From: Adlercreutzia mucosicola DSM 19490
GTDB lineage: Bacteria > Actinomycetota > Coriobacteriia > Coriobacteriales > Eggerthellaceae
Direction of reading: 5' to 3'
Length of the DNA stretch: 64,000 nucleotides
NCBI RefSeq assembly: GCF_000422625.1
Contig: NZ_AUGK01000008.1
Span: 62,001 to 126,000, forward strand
A program made the position numbers and the translations under genes. Position 1 is the first letter of the stretch. The number at the start of each line of letters is the position of its first letter. The notes beneath the pieces were generated by a model. That model did no database searches. It had not been told where the DNA came from and saw nothing but the letters and a program-made list of their open reading frames with translations. Shown piece by piece: positions 49,913-56,578 of the stretch.

Positions 49913-50042
49913 GGTTGATCCCCAGATTCAATCCTTCGTTTATGCTTCGCCGAGTCCCCGTGCCGCAGCCTTCGCGCGCCTGAGTTCCCGCCTTTTCACA
50001 AGCGGGCACACGAAAATACGGCATAGGTACCCAATCCTGTTT

Positions 50043-50071
50043 ATTCTAGAACGATAAGGGGCCAACTTCAA
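50043..50071 (-). promoter_or_regulatory. Promoter of the giant gene
   Basis: On the minus strand: -35 TTGAAG (50066-50071), 17-nt spacer, -10 TAGAAT (50043-50048). It predicts a leader of about 120 nt before the ATG at 49912, where GGGGA about 8 nt upstream is the only SD-like site. Confidence 0.65.
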
Positions 50072-50104
50072 CAAAACAGTTTCAATTCGTTAACTGTTTT
50101 GTTG
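50069..50104. promoter_or_regulatory. Long inverted repeat overlapping the -35 of the giant-gene promoter
   Basis: CAACAAAACAGTT (50069-50081) and AACTGTTTTGTTG (50092-50104), 13-bp perfect arms, 10-nt loop, in an AT-rich stretch unlike the surrounding DNA. It overlaps the -35 by three bases, so it is a good operator candidate. No T-run fits a terminator on the minus strand. Confidence 0.65.
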
Positions 50105-50194
50105 CAAACCCATCATACTTTTACCAGGTAATATATCGATACATGATTAAAATCCGATCCAAGAGCGCCCCGACGCAACCCGTATAACAAAAGA

Positions 50195-50220
50195 AAAAGG
50201 ACACGATTTCGCGTCCTTTT
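50195..50220 (-). terminator. Terminator of nhaA
   Basis: AAAAGGAC (50195-50202) pairs with GTCCTTTT (50213-50220). On the minus strand the stem ends in TTTTTCTTTTG, a good U-tract, 52 nt past the nhaA stop. It separates nhaA from the giant gene. Confidence 0.85.
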
Positions 50221-50271
50221 CGCTGATCAGAAAGATAATTGATAGGCCCCGCGCGGCGGCGGTCGCCCTCC

Positions 50272-51885
50272 CTACGGACGCGTGCCCGCCACATCCTCGG
50301 CCTCGGACGCGTCGGCCGCATCGGTCATCGCGCGGGCCGTCTCGTGCACGACGAACTCGGCGACCCCTCCCTCGGCCTCAAGCACCTCGCGCACATCATC
50401 CACGAGCTCATCGTCCCCCAGGCCGAGCACTACGTTGTCAGCCATATCGGCGGCTTCCTCGCCGGCGGTCTGGCGCACGACCTCATCCAAGGACGCCGAC
50501 ACGTAGGAAATCCCCTGGCGCTCGGCGGCCTTCGCCTGGATGAACAGGAACAGAAAGCCCACCACGCCGGCCAGAAGCGACGCAGACAGAATACCCACCT
50601 TCGCATCGGCGATGAGCAGCGCCTCGGGGAAGGCCAGGTTCGCCACGAAGATAGCCATGGTAAATCCCACGCCGCCCAAGATGCCGGCACCGGTCATATG
50701 CATCCAGTTCACGTTCTCGGGCAGGCTGGCAATTTTCAGCTTCACCGTGAGGAAGCTGAAGATCAGGATGCCGATGGGCTTGCCCAGAAGCAGGCCGAAG
50801 AACACCCCGTAGAACACCGGGCTCGAGATCATGGCCAGCACATCGCCGCTGAGGAAGTTGACATCGGCGTTGGTCAGGGCGAACAGCGGCAGCACGGCGA
50901 AGTACACCCAGGGGTACAGCATGTGCTCCAAGCGCGTCGCCGGTGGCACCACCTGCTTGGCCACCTTCGAGAGGCGCGAGACGGTGAACATGTAGTCCTT
51001 CTGCAGCACCACCGGCTCGGTCTCCACATAGGCCGCCCGGGCCTCGCGCACCCGGTCGCCCGACCAGGTCATGAACTCGTGCAGGTTCACGCGCGAGCCG
51101 GTGGGAATGGTGAAGGCCAAAAGCACGCCGGCGATGGTGGAGTGCACGCCGGACATGAACACGGCGAACCACAAGAGGCAGCCGATGAGCAGATAGGGCG
51201 CCAGCGAGTACACATGGGCCCGATTCAGCATCAGCAGCACCACCAACACGACCGCGGCCACGCCGAGCCACATCAGCGAGGGACTCTGGCCGTAGAAGAT
51301 GGCGATGACCAGAATGGCGATGATATCGTCGGCCACGGCCAGCGTGGACAGGAACACGCGCACACCGTTGGGCACGCGGCTGCCCAAAAGCGCCATGATG
51401 CCCAAAGCGAAGGCGATATCGGTGGCCGTGGGCACGCCCCAGCCATGAGAGGTCTCGGGATTGGCCGCGTTGAAGATGGAGTAGATGACGATGGGGGCGA
51501 GCACGCCGCCGAAAGCCGCGATGATGGGCAGGGCCGCCTGGCGGATGTTCGTCAGCTCGCCGACGGTCATCTCGTATTTGATCTCCAAGCCCACCAGCAG
51601 GAAGAACACGGCCATGAAGATGTCGTTGATGATATGGCCCAGCGACATCTCGCCGACGAAGGCCCCCACGCCCACCACCACGTGGGTGTGCCAGAATTCC
51701 TCAAAGGGCTCGAAGGCCGGCGAGTTCGCGATGATAAGCGCCACGATGGCCGCCGCCAGCATGATGCCAGCCGCCTTCGTGGACGAGCTGGTGATCTGCA
51801 CCACTTTCAGCCAGCGGCGCTGGTGGCCCTGGACTTCGTCGATGAAGATATGATGGGGATCGGGATTTTTTGCCGTCGGCTGCAT
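50272..51885 (-). CDS. nhaA: Na+/H+ antiporter NhaA with acidic C-terminal tail
   Basis: 537 residues against about 390-430 for ordinary NhaA. Membrane protein that exchanges sodium for protons. Visible hallmarks: VFFLLVGLEIKYEMTVGEL, VPTATDIAFALGIMALLGSRVP (the Asp of the ion site) and FLSTLAVADDIIAILVIAIFY (the second Asp pair). About eleven to twelve helices end near residue 440. The remaining about 100 residues (AAERQGISYVSASLDEVV, then acidic GLGDDELVDDVREVLEAEGG) are soluble and of unknown role. ATG at 51885 begins MQPTAKNPDPHHIF. It is divergent from hpf and ends in a clear terminator. The 230-nt gap to hpf is AT-richer and holds a small AGATAA/TTATCT inverted repeat (51929-51947). Confidence 0.93.
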   Translation of the reverse strand: MQPTAKNPDPHHIFIDEVQGHQRRWLKVVQITSSSTKAAGIMLAAAIVALIIANSPAFEPFEEFWHTHVVVGVGAFVGEMSLGHIINDIFMAVFFLLVGLEIKYEMTVGELTNIRQAALPIIAAFGGVLAPIVIYSIFNAANPETSHGWGVPTATDIAFALGIMALLGSRVPNGVRVFLSTLAVADDIIAILVIAIFYGQSPSLMWLGVAAVVLVVLLMLNRAHVYSLAPYLLIGCLLWFAVFMSGVHSTIAGVLLAFTIPTGSRVNLHEFMTWSGDRVREARAAYVETEPVVLQKDYMFTVSRLSKVAKQVVPPATRLEHMLYPWVYFAVLPLFALTNADVNFLSGDVLAMISSPVFYGVFFGLLLGKPIGILIFSFLTVKLKIASLPENVNWMHMTGAGILGGVGFTMAIFVANLAFPEALLIADAKVGILSASLLAGVVGFLFLFIQAKAAERQGISYVSASLDEVVRQTAGEEAADMADNVVLGLGDDELVDDVREVLEAEGGVAEFVVHETARAMTDAADASEAEDVAGTRP

Positions 51886-52115
51886 GCCTGCTTCCTCGCT
51901 TCTCTACGCTCGCGCCTCTTGATTGCCCAGATAAGAAACCGTTATCTTGCAGCGATAAATTACTCCCTGAATATTAGCAGAATTGCGTTATGCTTGTTTC
52001 TCATGTTGATGAGTGGACATTCACGCTACATCAAACTGGTTCGCAGGGCGAACCGCGCGCTGCAGGCCGCCCGTCAACATGGAGGTATAAGTCCCGAGTA
52101 AAAGAGGTGAAAATC

Positions 52116-52700
52116 ATGACGATCACCGTGTCCGGACGCAAAATGCCCGTCACCGACGCCCTTCGTCAGTACGCCGAGGAGAAGGTGGGCAACGCCATCA
52201 AGGCCGTGGACGCCGACGCCGTATCCACGGAAGTTGTCCTGTATACCGAGAAGAACCCGGCCAATCCGCTGCCGGCCATCTGCGAGGTCACCGTTCGCAT
52301 CAAGGGCCACATCGTGCGTGTGGAGGAAAGCGAAGAGGATATGTACGCTGCCATCGACGTGGCCGCCGCCAAGGTCGCCCGTCAGCTGCGCAAGTACAAG
52401 ACCCGCGTGCTGGACAAGAAGGTCCGCGCCACGGAGCGCATCGTCGATTTCGCCCACGAGGATGCCCATCCCGAGAGCGAGCTGGACCTCGACCGCCTCA
52501 TGGACGAGCTGGCCGACGACGAGATCGTGCGCCGCAAGGAGACGGAGTTCACGCCCATGACCGAAGATGAGGCGCTCATCCAGATCGATCTTTTGGGCCA
52601 CGACTTTTTCGCGTACACTGATCGTGACACCAACCTGGTGCATATTCTGTACCGCCGCGATGACGGCGGCTACGGCCTGCTCACGCAAAAGGAGGATTAG
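52116..52700 (+). CDS. hpf: Ribosome hibernation promoting factor, long form
   Basis: 194 residues, the long HPF of Gram-positive bacteria. The N-terminal about 100 residues are the HPF/RaiA ribosome-binding fold (MTITVSGRKMPVTDALRQYAEEKV, then EEDMYAAIDVAAAKVARQLRKYK). An acidic linker is followed by the dimerisation domain (FTPMTEDEALIQIDLLGHDFFAYTDRDT, GYGLL). It pairs inactive ribosomes into 100S dimers in stationary phase. Start 52116 has GAGGTGA 6 nt upstream; an upstream in-frame ATG at 51990 is rejected because the residues it adds fit no HPF sequence. acpP follows after 3 nt. Confidence 0.94.
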   Translation: MTITVSGRKMPVTDALRQYAEEKVGNAIKAVDADAVSTEVVLYTEKNPANPLPAICEVTVRIKGHIVRVEESEEDMYAAIDVAAAKVARQLRKYKTRVLDKKVRATERIVDFAHEDAHPESELDLDRLMDELADDEIVRRKETEFTPMTEDEALIQIDLLGHDFFAYTDRDTNLVHILYRRDDGGYGLLTQKED

Positions 52701-52703
52701 TTC

Positions 52704-52922
52704 ATGGCAACTATCGACACCATCGCCGGCGTTCTCGAGAGCAATCTCGACATCGACCCCGCCACCGTCACCCCCGAGGCGACCTTCGAGTCCCTCGGCA
52801 TCGACTCTCTGGACATGGTCGAGCTGATCTGCGATCTGGAGGAGGCCTGCGAGGTCGACTTCGGCGAGCCCGAGGGCCTCGTCACCGTGGGCGACCTCGT
52901 CACCTACATCGACTCCCTGTAA
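52704..52922 (+). CDS. acpP: Acyl carrier protein
   Basis: 72 residues, acidic, with the phosphopantetheine attachment motif GIDSLDMVE (Ser near residue 33). Carries acyl chains in fatty-acid or related synthesis. The ribosome site AAAGGAGG overlaps the end of hpf, so it is translationally coupled to it. Whether it is the main fatty-acid ACP or a special one cannot be told here, because no fab genes are adjacent. Confidence 0.92.
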   Translation: MATIDTIAGVLESNLDIDPATVTPEATFESLGIDSLDMVELICDLEEACEVDFGEPEGLVTVGDLVTYIDSL

Positions 52923-52946
52923 GTCGCCCGACTCCCAAGTCGCCAA

Positions 52947-52981
52947 GCGCCCCCGCAGCGAAAGCCGTGGGGGCGTTTTTT
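52947..52981 (+). terminator. Terminator of hpf-acpP
   Basis: CGCCCCC (52948-52954) pairs with GGGGGCG (52969-52975), followed by TTTTTT (52976-52981). A textbook rho-independent terminator 25 nt after acpP. Confidence 0.93.
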
Positions 52982-53013
52982 CTTGCGGCGGGCAACGGGG
53001 GGGGCTGCCCCAC

Positions 53014-53103
53014 TCGGCAGCGGCCACCGCGAAGACCCACGCGCGCCACATCTACGCGAAGCTCGGCATCCACTCCCGCGCCGAGCCAGACGCCCTCGTT
53101 GAC
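53014..53103 (+). pseudogene. Remnant of a LuxR-family gene (C-terminal HTH only)
   Basis: Read from 53014 it gives SAATAKTHARHIYAKLGIHS then RAEPDALVDA. This matches the recognition-helix end of the intact LuxR proteins in this window (APSTVKTHIKHLYQKLDVHSRKEL and SQETVKSHTKHLYQKLSVHSRDEL). Only about 30 codons remain, there is no start or membrane part, and a run of eight G (52997-53004) sits just upstream. Confidence 0.8.
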
Positions 53104-53208
53104 GCCCCCCAACCGCCCGGAAGGGCCGGCGGCCGCGCCTTCCGCAGCAGAGGGGCGCAGGCGACGCGCTTGCGGCCCTTCGGTCTCCCTTGGTTTCCCT
53201 ATCCCCTC

Positions 53209-53369
53209 TTTTTGTGCAACAAACTCCGATAGGTAGACTGCCCCGAAAGCGCATTGCCCCGAGGAGGCCCTTTTCGAGCCCGAAATCGCTGGTTTTCGCG
53301 ACAAAACGGGGCTTATCGCGCCTCGTGCCGACTGCCCCTGTCTACCTACTGGAGTTTGTTGCACAAAAA
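53209..53369. repeat. Inverted-repeat element A (161 bp)
   Basis: TTTTTGTGCAACAAACTCC (53209-53227) and its exact 19-nt complement (53351-53369). Just inside, TAGGTAGAC is also matched on the other side, extending the pairing with two mismatches. The 123-nt interior has no ORF of note. Together with the LuxR remnant it accounts for the 470-nt gap between acpP and folC; it ends 23 nt from the folC stop. Confidence 0.8.
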
Positions 53370-53392
53370 CGGGGAATTCGGGCGCAAATCCC

Positions 53393-54787
53393 TCAGAGGT
53401 GCTCGAGTCGCAGGTCGGCTATGGCGTACAGGGTGCCGAAGGCGACGGCGACGCCCGACGCACCGGCCCGATCGCGGGCGCGGGCGAGGGCAGCTGCGGG
53501 ATCGGGGGCGACTTCCGCCTCGATGCCGGCGTCGCGGGCGCAGGCGGCAAGATCGTCGGCAGGCAGAGCGCGGGGATTGGCAGGGGCGTAGGCGACCAGC
53601 GCCCGGGCCCAAGGAGCCACCGCGGCCACCATGGCCGGGTAGTCCTTGTCGGCCAGCACGCCCATGGCGAACACCACGCTCCCGCGACCGGTCGGACCCA
53701 GCCCATCGGCCAGGGAATCGGCCAGGGCCACGGCGCCCTGGGGGTTGTGACCGCCATCCACGATGGTCAGCGGCGAGGTACCCACCACTTCGAAGCGGCC
53801 GGGCCAACGCGCTGCGGCGATACCCTCTTTCAGGGACGCCTCGGAAATGGCCCAGCCCCGCTCGCGCAGCACGCCCACGGCCTCGATGGCCACGGCGGCG
53901 TTGGCCGGCTGGTAGCGGCCCAGCATCCGCGTCGCGAACGCCTCCCCCCGATAGGTGAAGCGGCGCACTGCCGTCAGCGCACCGGCAAACGCCCCGTCCG
54001 TCGACGTGCCCGCGACTTCGCCGGCCGCCGTCGCCGCCGCACCCTCTCCCGCAACTTCACCGGCCGCCGTCGCGCCGCCCCACGCCGCTCCCTCCAGCGG
54101 CCCCACTGCCAGCGCAGCGAAGTCGGGGGCCGCCAACGCGCAGCCGCGCTCGTCGGCCACAGCCCGAATCACCGCCATGGCCTCGGGTTCCTGGGGCCAG
54201 CTGACCACCGGCGCGCCCGCCTTCACAATGCCGGCCTTCTCCCCCGCGATGGCGGCCAAGGTGTCGCCCAGAAGATCGGTGTGGTCCAGCCCGATGCGGC
54301 AGATCACGCTCACCTCGGGCGCGTCGATGGCATTGGTGGCGTCCAAGCGGCCGCCCAAGCCCACCTCCATCACCACGATGTCGCAACCCGCGGCCCGGAA
54401 GTGCTCCAGGGCCACGGCGGCCATCAGCTCGAACTCGGTGGGATGATCCCCCGTCGCGGCCTCCATGGCCTCGGCCACAGGACGCACCACCTCCACAGCC
54501 CGCGCCAGCTCCTCGGCGCTGATGTTCACCCCGTTCACGCGGATGCGCTCCTCGAAGCAGTACACGAACGGGCTCGTGAACAGCCCCACGCGCAGCCCCG
54601 CCGCCTGCAGTACGCTGGCTAGATAGGCGCACGTGGAACCTTTCCCATTGGTGCCCGCCACATGCACGAAGCGCAGGTCGTCCTGGGGACGCCCCAGACG
54701 CTCCAGCAGATCGACCATGCGATCGAGTCCCAGGCGTGAAGCCTGCCAGCGGGGGGTGTTGATCCAAGCAACGGGGTCGAAGGCCAT
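53393..54787 (-). CDS. folC: Bifunctional folylpolyglutamate synthase / dihydrofolate synthase
   Basis: 464 residues. Adds glutamate to (dihydro)folate or dihydropteroate in the cytoplasm. The Mur-ligase type ATP loop HVAGTNGKGST is at residues 42-52, followed by GLFTSPFVYCFEERIRVNG, VVMEVGLGGRLDATN and, in the C-terminal domain, VVGTSPLTIVDGGHNPQGA. These are FolC signatures. Start 54787 (MAFDPVAW) is preceded by AAAGGCGG; an upstream ATG would add about 20 unrelated residues. A low-complexity insertion (about residues 235-265) contains ATAAGEVAG twice, from a local DNA duplication (54012-54040 and 54051-54079). Convergent with acpP. Confidence 0.93.
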   Translation of the reverse strand: MAFDPVAWINTPRWQASRLGLDRMVDLLERLGRPQDDLRFVHVAGTNGKGSTCAYLASVLQAAGLRVGLFTSPFVYCFEERIRVNGVNISAEELARAVEVVRPVAEAMEAATGDHPTEFELMAAVALEHFRAAGCDIVVMEVGLGGRLDATNAIDAPEVSVICRIGLDHTDLLGDTLAAIAGEKAGIVKAGAPVVSWPQEPEAMAVIRAVADERGCALAAPDFAALAVGPLEGAAWGGATAAGEVAGEGAAATAAGEVAGTSTDGAFAGALTAVRRFTYRGEAFATRMLGRYQPANAAVAIEAVGVLRERGWAISEASLKEGIAAARWPGRFEVVGTSPLTIVDGGHNPQGAVALADSLADGLGPTGRGSVVFAMGVLADKDYPAMVAAVAPWARALVAYAPANPRALPADDLAACARDAGIEAEVAPDPAAALARARDRAGASGVAVAFGTLYAIADLRLEHL

Positions 54788-54947
54788 AAGACCGCCTTTC
54801 CATCGAGAACACGCGACCAGCGGCGCGGCCACGCGGCCGCACGGCACCGGGCCACAAACGGGTGACAGATGCCGCGGGCAAAATGCTCATTGCGCGGCTC
54901 ATTCTATACTAGAGCGACAGCGGCATTAGTGCCGAGAGGAGGAAATG

Positions 54948-55871
54948 ATGGCCATTGTCTACGAACTGAATCAACCCCACCCCCTCGACGCGCCCAGCAC
55001 GCGCCCCGAGCCCAAGCCGCCGCTCGTGAAGGTGATCACCTCCCACGAATTCGACGCCCTGCCCAACATCTCCCAAGAGGGCCGCAACGGCCTGGCCGCC
55101 TTAGAACCGGCCGAGATGAACTTCGTGGAGCTGTACCCGGCCTTCATCATCGGATCCTTCGCCGTGCCCGACAAGGCCGACCCCACGGCCGACCCCGACC
55201 GCATGTCGTTCTATCTCGATGCCGACCGGCTCGTCTTCATCGACGACGGCACCGTGGCCACCGACATACTGCAGAAAGTGGCGGCAAGCGGCATCCTCAC
55301 CAAGGCCACCACCTCGCATTGCCTCTATGCCCTCATGAAGACGCTCATCGCCGACGATTTCACCTGGTTCTCGCTGATGGAAGAGGGCATGGAAAAGGTG
55401 GAGGAGGCCATGCTCGACCACACCGAGAACGTGTCGTCCCAGACCATCATGGGCTACCGCCGCGCTGCCATGCGCATGGGCTCGTACTACCAGCAGATCG
55501 CCGTCATGGCCGACCTGATCGCCGACAACGAGAACAAGGTGATGAGCCGCGAGGAGGCGCGCGCCTTCAGCCACGTGGCCGCCCACGCAAACCACCTGGC
55601 CGACCGCGCCGAAGTGCTGCGCGAGTACAGCCTGCAGCTGCGCGAGCTGCACCAGACCCAGATCGACCTCAAGCAGAACTCCACCATGCAGATCCTCACC
55701 ATCGCCACGGTGATGTTCGCGCCGCTCACCCTGGTCACCGGCTGGTTCGGCATGAACCTCACCGTGCTGCCGGGCCTCGATTGGCCCTACATGTCCATCA
55801 CCATCATTGTGCTCGCGGCCCTGATGATCACGGCGATGATTCTGTTCTTCAAGCGGAAGAACTGGCTGTAG
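54948..55871 (+). CDS. corA: CorA-family divalent cation transporter
   Basis: 307 residues. Long cytoplasmic N-terminal region, then two C-terminal membrane helices separated by the family motif GMN in GWFGMNLTVLPGLDWPYM. This is the CorA/MRS2 mark of Mg2+ (or Co2+/Ni2+) channels, which are pentameric. Helical segments AMLDHTENVSSQTIMGY, LADRAEVLREYSLQLRELHQTQIDL and QNSTMQILTIATVMFAPLTLVTG form the stalk. Two ATGs are adjacent (54945 and 54948); the second is preferred because AGGAGG then sits 5 nt upstream. A TATACT at 54905-54910 could be the -10. Divergent from folC. Confidence 0.88.
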   Translation: MAIVYELNQPHPLDAPSTRPEPKPPLVKVITSHEFDALPNISQEGRNGLAALEPAEMNFVELYPAFIIGSFAVPDKADPTADPDRMSFYLDADRLVFIDDGTVATDILQKVAASGILTKATTSHCLYALMKTLIADDFTWFSLMEEGMEKVEEAMLDHTENVSSQTIMGYRRAAMRMGSYYQQIAVMADLIADNENKVMSREEARAFSHVAAHANHLADRAEVLREYSLQLRELHQTQIDLKQNSTMQILTIATVMFAPLTLVTGWFGMNLTVLPGLDWPYMSITIIVLAALMITAMILFFKRKNWL

Positions 55872-55959
55872 CATTGCGGCCGCCAGGCGTGGCGCGGCGC
55901 AGCGCTACCGCCCAAAGCCGGCTCGCGTGAGCGGGCCGACCGATGCCGGCCGCCGCCTT

Positions 55960-56526
55960 CTAACTCTTCAGCAGTTCCCCCAAAGTGGTGAAGTCGTTCT
56001 CCAGGGCCTCGCGCTTGCTGCCGTCGTAGAGCGCGGCGGCCGGATGGAAGATGGGGAACACCTTGAAGCGGCCGGCCCGCTGAAGCGTGCCATGAAGGCG
56101 GGTGATGCCCACGTCGGTCTTCAGGATGAACTTGGTGGCGAAGTTGCCCAGCGTGACGATAAACTCCGGATCGATGGTGCGCGTCTGCTCGCGCAGGTAG
56201 GGCGCGCAGGCCTGGATCTCCTCGGGACGGGGATCGCGGTTCGAAGGCGGTCGGCACTTCAGCACGTTGGCGATGAACACCTCGTCGCGCGCAAGCCCCG
56301 CGACGGCCAGCAGCTCATTGAGGTACTTGCCCGCCGCGCCTACGAAAGGCTCGCCCTGCAAGTCCTCGTTCTTGCCCGGTGCCTCCCCCACGATGAGCAC
56401 CCGCGCCTCGGGGTTGCCCACGCCGAACACGGTCTGGGTGCGCCCCTCGCACAAAGGGCACCGATGGCACTCAGCCACCTCCGCGCGAATTGCTTTCAGG
56501 GGAATATGGGGCCGTTGTACGTTCAT
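55960..56526 (-). CDS. Uracil-DNA glycosylase, iron-sulfur (family 4/5) type
   Basis: 188 residues. Removes uracil from DNA. The active-site segment GEAPGKNEDLQGEPFVGAAGKYLNELL and the C-terminal FHPAA are the family 4 motifs. Four Cys that would bind a 4Fe-4S cluster are visible: CHRC near the N-terminus, and KCRPPSNRDPRPEEIQAC. Start 56526 (MNVQRPHIPLKAIR) is chosen because it lies just past the stop of alr with GAGAGGAC upstream; longer reading would overlap alr. It is probably co-transcribed with alr (52-nt gap). Confidence 0.92.
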   Translation of the reverse strand: MNVQRPHIPLKAIRAEVAECHRCPLCEGRTQTVFGVGNPEARVLIVGEAPGKNEDLQGEPFVGAAGKYLNELLAVAGLARDEVFIANVLKCRPPSNRDPRPEEIQACAPYLREQTRTIDPEFIVTLGNFATKFILKTDVGITRLHGTLQRAGRFKVFPIFHPAAALYDGSKREALENDFTTLGELLKS

Positions 56527-56578
56527 GATACGTCCTCTCTCACGGATTCGCCCAAGGAGATCGGCGAGGCCGAGGGGT

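Noticed and set aside
50069-50104. Terminator upstream of the giant gene
   Set aside because: nhaA already ends at the strong terminator at 50195-50220, and this repeat has no U-tract but overlaps a promoter.
51990-52115. Upstream start for hpf
   Set aside because: It adds 42 residues with no HPF similarity; 52116 has a ribosome site.
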